Shown piece after piece: positions 57,772 through 64,000 of a stretch of 64,000 nt of DNA. Position 1 is the stretch's first letter. Every line of letters starts with the position of its first letter. The notes beneath the pieces are model-generated. The model was not told the DNA's origin. It did not search any database and saw only the letters and a program-made list of their open reading frames with translations. This DNA is from Artemisia argyi. Lineage: Eukaryota > Streptophyta > Magnoliopsida > Asterales > Asteraceae. The DNA is taken from assembly GCA_030686995.1 (NCBI GenBank), contig CM060709.1, positions 306,423,857 to 306,487,856 on the forward strand, in the 5' to 3' direction. Made by a program: the position numbers and the translations under genes.

Positions 57772-58798
57772 CCATAGGACTGGATGTACGTATAAGGAAT
57801 TTACGTCATGCAAACCAATTGAGTTTAATGGTAAAGGAGGTGCATTGGCATATACACGATGGGTCGAGAAGATGGAGTCAGTGATCGATATCAGTAACTG
57901 TGCAATCCACCAGAGAGTGAAATATTCTGCATGCTTGCTATCAGAAAAGGCATTAACATGGTGGAACATGCAGATTCAAGCAAGGAGTAGAGAAGCAGCT
58001 GTAGGCATGACATGGGATGACTTTAAGGGACTACTGAAGGAAGAGTACTGCCCGGTTAATGAAATGCAAAAACTAGAGGACGAGTTTTGGCATCACTCTA
58101 TGGTAGGGGCTGGTCATGCAACCTACACAGATCGGTTTCATGAACTAGCTAAACTAGTTCCTCATCTGGTTACCCCTGAATCCAAGAGGATTGAGAGGTA
58201 CATCTATGGCCTTGTTCCCGAGATTCGTGGGATGGTGAAAACAACCGAACCTCCCACAATTCAGAGTGCAATATTGAGAGCAGGAACCCTAACAGATGAG
58301 ATGGTTAGGAATGGAACTTTGAAGATTAGTGATAAAAGGAAGGGAGCAGGTGAATCAGGCGAGCAAAAGGGTACAATGGTTGATAATAAGAGAGCAAGAG
58401 GATTTGCGGCAACAGTTTATGATCAGGGAAAGTATGAAGGTCCACATCCTAAGTGTAATAAATGTGCTTATCATCATCAGAGGTCTGAGCCCTGTCGAAT
58501 GTGTATTAATTGCAATCAAAAGAGCCATTTTACAAATCAGTGTAAAGCAACGGCAAGGCAAGTAACACCGGTGAATGCGGGCAATATAAGAAACAACCAA
58601 AAGACATGCTTTGAGTGCAACAGCCCAAACCACTTCCGAGATACTTGTCCTAAGTTAAATAGGGCACAGGGACAAGTGTTGGATAACCCGACCCTAGCAG
58701 TAATGCTTGAAGAAAATAACCCAAACCGTGGATACAATGTTAGTCCACCTCGGGGTCGAGCATACTATTTGGGTGCTAAGGAAGCCCGCAATGCGTAA
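57344..58798 (+). CDS. gag: D gag protein with poly-Asn tract and zinc knuckles
   Basis: 484 codons, uninterrupted (MSLLVDIMVPKRVTRSTSQG; an alternative start is the MVPKR Met at 57365). Residues ~15-60 are Gly/Arg-rich RGG-like repeats. Residues ~115-142 are ~27 consecutive Asn encoded by an AAC microsatellite. Residues ~150-330 are the Ty3 capsid (FTSCKPIEFNGKGGALAYTR, ALTWWNMQIQ, EDEFWHHSMVGAGHATYTDR, RYIYGLVPEIRGMV). Residues ~385-450 hold two CCHC knuckles, CINCNQKSHFTNQC and CFECNSPNHFRDTC, after a Cys/His cluster. It stops after GRAYYLGAKEARNA, where related gag-pol polyproteins would continue into protease. The product is probably functional for particle assembly. Confidence 0.92.
57688..57772 (+). 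repeat. AAC trinucleotide microsatellite in D gag
   Basis: About 27 perfect AAC units in frame, encoding poly-Asn. It also creates spurious poly-Val, poly-Leu and poly-Thr frames on both strands. Confidence 0.95.
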
Positions 58799-58920
58799 CG
58801 GGTACGTACCTTATACTACCATATTATTCTATTCTAAACCTAGCTTTATTATGCCGCTATTAAGATAAGAGACCTAGACACACTAAACTTCGGGACGAAG
58901 TTTCCTGAAGGGGTAGAGAC

Positions 58921-61900
58921 TGTAACAATTCGCATTTTTAGATTAATTACTATTCCCAGGAAATTTACTATTCACTTTTACTATTCATGTTACTATTCAT
59001 TTTTCCCGAAATTTTCCCGAAAGTTGATTTTTATTTCATATTCTCGAGTGATAAATCATTTCCATGGCAAATTAAATGTTTGACATTCGTTAGATCATTT
59101 TCGTGAAAGTTATTAAGGAATTACACGGAATTATACGTTTTAGGGTAAAACGTCATTCAAAAATTCTACGCACAACGAAACTCGACCGCGTTAAGTGACC
59201 CCGCATCAGAAAAATGTTTAGTACTCTCATGATTAATTATAGAATTAATCATGACTGAGAAAAATATGACCAAAATAAGCCTCGGCCGTGAAAAACTGGA
59301 ATTTTCAGTTTTAAAAGTTTTTACTCAGCCGTAACCTTAGCCTATACCTGCATCGCGTTTCTAAGACGATTTGAGTTTTCAACTTATTAGAAAAAGTCAA
59401 CATATTTTTCCCTCCTCCTTTGACCAAAAATCATTCCTTGATTTTATAAGTCATTCCTTGATTTTTAGGCTTGCGGTTTTAGGTCTAAAAGACATTTAAC
59501 ACCAACCGACACTAGACTGAGCCCAGCCTAGACATTATAAGTCATTTTAAGTCATTATTATCCTATTAGAAAAGTTACATTTAACTTTTCTCAATTTTAC
59601 GCAACTTTCGTACATTTTACGTATTACGCGTTTTTAGACCCGTGTTTCCAGTTTTAGCAGGGTTTTACCACCCAAATGGAACCTACCACTCATTTTATAT
59701 TTTATTATGGAGTGTCATGACATGTTTAACAATACTTTCAAGTTTCGTATTTTTACGACACCCGGTTTTACGTTTTGAGGCTTAATCATTTACGGTTATC
59801 AATTTACGGGGTCAAAACTAGTCACATAAGTAGGATAATATCATCAAAAGTCCACACCTTGTTCTCCAAGTTCATGAACAGACCTAGGGGGGGGGGGGAA
59901 TTCAGCCCATAGGTGGCTTGATCTCATGCTAGGAAGCTTAGATTGCATGCATGTGTCCAACTTGGTCTCCAAGTGTTGACAAGTCAACATTGTAACCTCC
60001 TCATTTTTAGTATAAAAGAGAGCTCATTCTCTTCCTTTCTCCTTCAATACCAACGACCCAAAACCATCCAAATACATCATTTTGATCATTGATCTTGCTC
60101 ATTCAATCCATCACAAGTTCAAGTCATAGTTCCTAGTTGATCCTTAACACCTTTCAACCATAAAACTCTATAAAATCACCACAAAAACTCATCAAATTTC
60201 CAAGTGTTTCTAGTGAAGATTTTTACTCAAGGTTGTTTTTATGTTAGATTAGTATTTATCAAAGGATTATAAGATAGGTTTTTTGGTATGGAAGCATGGC
60301 TATGGTTGGAAAGGTTTTTGGAAGATTAAGTAGTGGTTCTTGGTTTTGATCTTGGTTCTTGTTAGTTTCTTCACAAGTTGTAAGCAAACCCTAACATACT
60401 CCTTGCTTAATTATCATTTTCATGTTTTTTGTGTTCCTTTCATGCTATATATGTTCTTGTTATTGTGTTCATGATGTTTAAAAATGGATAAAACAAGTAT
60501 TGGTATACATATGTTAACTTATGACAAGTAAACAAGCAAACTAGTGATTTTTATGGAGAACCACGACCAAAATAGTATAACTTTGATATTTGACACTTAC
60601 TTACTGTTAAAGAGGACTTAACAAGGAAAACATAGCAATTTGAATCACCCAAAACGAGTACCCGAGTCAAAAGTTATGGCCATAAGAAGTTAGCGAAACC
60701 AAAACGGCAAAACTGCCCATACCTACTGTTTTTGCATTCTGCCATTTTGAAAGTCCCTCTTCTGGTCCGATTCATCAAAAAGTTAAAACATGAAAGTTGT
60801 CCTGAACGACGTTTTCGTTCAGGTACAAAGAAGCTCGAGCCCTGAAAACGCTTTCCGAGTGATAATTTTCTTCAAAATCTTAACAGCCCATTTTAGACCA
60901 AAGTCACTATATTATAGTTATGATTTACTAAGACCAAGAGGTCTAATGACCTAAAGCCAAGACCACAACCATGGCTAAAGCCAAGGTTGAGTCTCAAGAC
61001 CATGGAAAAATGACCAAGGTCACGGCGAAGCCATGACTAAATGACCATATAAACTTACTTAGGCGAAAACATGAAACAAGGAGTTGATGATAACTTGAAC
61101 AAACAATTTGGATCTACTCCACCTAAAGAACCATGAGATACAAGTTATAATAAACTTACCCTAATAACAATCTTCATGTACAAATAGACTTTCCTAAGTT
61201 TATTCAAATATTGGACATGTAACTTTTCGGATCAAAACTTATACATTTGTTATCAAATACTACAATAGTAGGGAGCCTCATGTGAGGAGTTCATTTAGTA
61301 AGCCGTCGAGATGAGTTGTGGATTTACGAATTAAAGTGTCCTGGCTCCTCGAACGTTTACTCCATGACTTCTGAATTATGTCGGCCCGAACGGTAGTAAG
61401 AGATATACAACTTATACATGTTTCATAAACCATTTATATTCAAAGACTTACGCTATATACTAAGTACTACATCATGAACATTATGCAAGACATATATAGG
61501 CAATTCTTCGTATTCTTAGACGTTACTCCAAACCTAAGTCGCAACGTTCTATTATAGGCTGCTCTTAGAGACTTTCACGATTCGACTACCACTTTGATTT
61601 CACATCACTTAAGCTTAAGGTGAGTCATAGCCCCTACTTTTTCATACTTGTTTTAACTCTTTGGGGGAGATACATGCTCAACTACTTGCTTACTTGTACA
61701 AATACTCAAAACATTTATACTTGATTGTTTATACTTGATTGTGTTACACTTGATTGTCTTATACTTGATCGCATTATACTTGATTTCATATCTACATGAT
61801 TACGTTATATTTAATTGTGAGACTTCCAGTGGCTCCAGATTAAGTTGCTGGATGACCATTGAGACTTCCGATGGCTCCAAATTAAGTTGTTGGATGACCA

Positions 61901-62480
61901 TTGAGGCTTTGATACATCCTAACATTTGCGAATGTTGGATACATCATAAACGTGAGGTCTTCGGAGATGAAGTGTAGACTCACGACTAATTGCTAAACTG
62001 TTTTGATGAACTTATACATGTCTTTATTATACCATATATATTAGCAGTGGGTTGTGAACACACAGGTTGCAAGTCTCTTATGGCGGGACTTGCAACTGAG
62101 TGGATTCTCAATGCCTTTGCTGTGTGAACATTCTTTAAGGCTTTTCAACTATTTTAAGACAAACTCTATGAACTCACCAACCATTGTGTTGACACTTTAG
62201 CATGTTTGTCTCAGGTCTATAAGGTGATAGCTGTTGCATGGAGCATAGAGTCGCTTGGCATGTTTTGAAGACTTATGCTTTTATCTTTACCATTCGATAT
62301 GTTTTAAAACTCTTATGTATTGTATTATGGAACTCAAGTTTGTAACTCGAAACTTATTAATCGAATGGTCACTTTTCAAAACGTCTCATTTAGAGTTCGT
62401 TTTCTATACCTTGTACTTTGTATTATGAAGTAGCACCCCTATGACACAGTCTTCCACTACGATATTTTGGGGGTGTTACA
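58921..62480 (+). repeat. 3' LTR of D
   Basis: Same length as the 5' LTR, TATA box at 60011-60018. All internal landmarks of the 5' copy recur about 5822 bp downstream, including the G-tract. Confidence 0.93.
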
Positions 62481-64000
62481 ACATCTAACCACCCAAGAAA
62501 GTAGGTGGATTACCTACTTGTCACCTCCTTCCCCAAACCGCCTCCCTCGACTCATTTCCACCACAACCGGCCTATGGCGCCCCCTAGCTACCACCATAGC
62601 TGCTCCTCATCACCACCTAAACCTGACGCACCATCCCATAGCTTATCTTAGTCAACTCTCCCCCTCCACGACACCTAGCAACCCATGCCTTAGTCGCTAC
62701 TCCATACGCGAGTATAAATACCCCTCCCCTCCCCTTCATTTCTCTTCACACCTTTCTCTCCTCTCTACCTCATACCTTTCTATAACATAAGACCCTTAGA
62801 AGCTTTATAGAACGAGTAGCGAAGCCCTGGCCTAGTCGAGTTGTGGTTTGAGCTGAAAGAAACCCTAGAAACCCATAAACCCTTGTTAACCCTTGCACGA
62901 CCTAGGTAAGCCTTAGTTTTCGTTATAGGAGTCTTAGAATAGACCTAGGATATTTAGAATAAGTTTTAGAAACCATAGGATAACCTTAAACCTTCCCGTT
63001 TGCATGCTTTTTTTTCGTAACCCTAGATATAGTCGAATTGCATGTTTACATGTGATATAGCTTATTCTCATGATATAATCTGAACTATATGACTTATTTG
63101 AACTTATATGAGCTAAACATAAGCTTAGAAACTTAATTGCTATGTTAAAATATGAATTACATGCATTTAGGATTAGTTTTGCAAAACTTTACATGCGTAG
63201 GGGTATATATTGTAAATTCATGAAACTATAAAGTCTAGGGACTATTTTTGAAATTTCCTAGAAGTTATAAGTGTAAGGACTAATTTTGTAAAGTATTAAC
63301 ACCTTAGGAATAAAACTAAAACAAGTTATAAACTAAAAAGGACTAATATTGCAAATACTATAAAGTTAAGGGTAAAAAGGGTAAATAATGAAAGTTAGTA
63401 TAGGTTAGGGACTATTTTTGTCATTTCCCTAAAATATATAAGTATAGGGACTAAATGTGCAAAAGTTAGAAAGTTATATGCTTAATTGTTAAAAGTTTAT
63501 AAGTATAGGGTAGAAAATGTAAACATGTAAACTTAAAGGGTAAAAATGGACTATTTTCATATAAATATAGAACCCATTTAAGTTAGAAGCATAACACAAT
63601 ACTAGGGAGCTTCATGCGAGGAGTACTATGTGGATATTTCATTTTGACGAGTTTGCTGGGTTTACGAATTAAAGTGCCCTGGCTCCTCAAATGATTATTG
63701 CATTTACTTCTGAGTTATGATGGCCCGAACGGTGTTATGTTATAACTAAAACCCTAATAACAACTTAACTCATTAGTAGGGAGCTTTGTGTGAGGAGTAT
63801 TAACTTTTGAATTATGATGGCCCGAATGGTATTATGTTAATAACATAATACAATAGTAGGGAGCTTCATGTGAGGAGTCATATACTTCTGAATTACGATG
63901 GCCCGAACGGTATTATGTTATATATAAAAATCTAATAGTAATTAGTTAAGAAAAGCTAGACTAAGACTTGACATACACACACCTACACTACCCCCAGGAT
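62481..64000 (+). repeat. 3' LTR of element C, third part, runs off the window
   Basis: Resumes after D. Contains a C-rich promoter region with TATAAATA at 62713-62720 and a CT-rich leader with TSS expected near 62745. A ~40-bp degenerate tandem of TATAGGGACTA...TTTTGTAAA-like units follows (about 63225-63540). The end holds three tandem GTAGGGAGCTTxxTGxGAGG ... GGCCCGAAxGGT units (about 63603, 63776, 63853). The Pro/Ser-rich frame at 62467-62790 is the promoter region, not a gene. Confidence 0.75.
62713..62720 (+). promoter_or_regulatory. TATA box of element C LTR
   Basis: TATAAATA in a C-rich context, followed by a pyrimidine-rich leader (CCTTCATTTCTCTTCACACC), the usual form of a plant LTR core promoter. 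Confidence 0.65.

Larger units (their letters stand above)
53099..62480 (+). mobile_element. D: young gag-only Ty3 (Tekay-like) element
   Basis: Two 3560-bp LTRs (53099-56658, 58921-62480; TGTAACAATT...GGGTGTTACA) surround only 2262 bp of interior. The interior has a PBS of the tRNA-iMet type, one gag ORF and a PPT (GAAGGGGTAGAGAC). Flanks are ACAAC (53094-53098) and ACATC (62481-62485), one mismatch. I count about 18 LTR differences by eye (0.5%), implying recent insertion. There is no PR, RT, RH or IN, so mobilisation in trans by a full chromovirus is likely. Confidence 0.93.

Noticed and set aside
57590..57969. Poly-Val, poly-Leu and poly-Thr ORFs
   Set aside because: Other-frame readings of the AAC microsatellite in D gag.
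62467..62790. Pro/Ser/His-rich 107-codon protein
   Set aside because: Begins inside the D LTR end and spans the promoter of the C LTR, including its TATA box.

Overview
This is plant nuclear DNA made almost entirely of nested LTR retrotransposons. I found no intact host gene, rRNA gene or functional tRNA gene. The gag, copia pol and post-pol protein sequences look like elements of the daisy family, probably tribe Anthemideae (Artemisia/Tanacetum/Chrysanthemum). That assignment is inference from remembered protein style, not a search.

Layout. Positions 1-2273 are AT-rich with one candidate solo LTR (about 1220-1801). Element A (2274-7543, minus) is a gag-only element with an Asp-type primer-binding site. 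Positions 7544-10747 hold a Stowaway-like MITE, a diverged LTR fragment, a second MITE-like repeat, a T-rich minisatellite and the 5' part of a Ty3-type element E (minus). From 10748 to the window end lies a Tekay-like Ty3 chromovirus C, whose 3' LTR is broken twice. The first break is a 40 kb insertion, a SIRE-like Copia (12205-52483, minus, TSD ACCTA). The second is a 9.4 kb gag-only Ty3 element D (53099-62480, TSD ACAAC/ACATC).

The Copia is interrupted by members of one non-autonomous family, 'family B'. B1 (17841-24191, TSD ATAAT) sits just before the RT active site. B4 (25347-47412, TSD CAACA/CAATA) sits in the IN-RT linker. B2 (28327-43146, TSD CACCC) is inside B4, and B3 (30251-38319, minus, TSD GTGAC) is inside B2. 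A SINE-like insert (TSD AACTT) lies in the 3' LTR of B4. Target-site duplications support the nesting C > Copia > B4 > B2 > B3. Hand-counted LTR divergence agrees broadly with that order: about 5% for Copia, 3% for B1, 1.3-1.4% for B2 and B3, and 0.5% for D.

How it works together. None of A, B1-B4 or D encodes reverse transcriptase, RNase H or integrase, so all must depend on enzymes supplied by other elements. The four B elements share LTRs, primer-binding site, leader and a ~2.4 kb 3' noncoding cassette, but carry different coding modules. Two of these modules (B1, B3), and the one in A, contain retropepsin-like domains that have lost the catalytic Asp-Thr/Ser-Gly triad. The LTRs carry two striking signals. 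One is a dense array of 11-bp TGACG-N-CGTCA palindromes just upstream of the TATA box. The other is a 15-nt stretch exactly complementary to the 5' end of plant tRNA-Asp, about 85 nt upstream of a PBS that pairs with the 3' end of the same tRNA. These are the main candidates for something new here.
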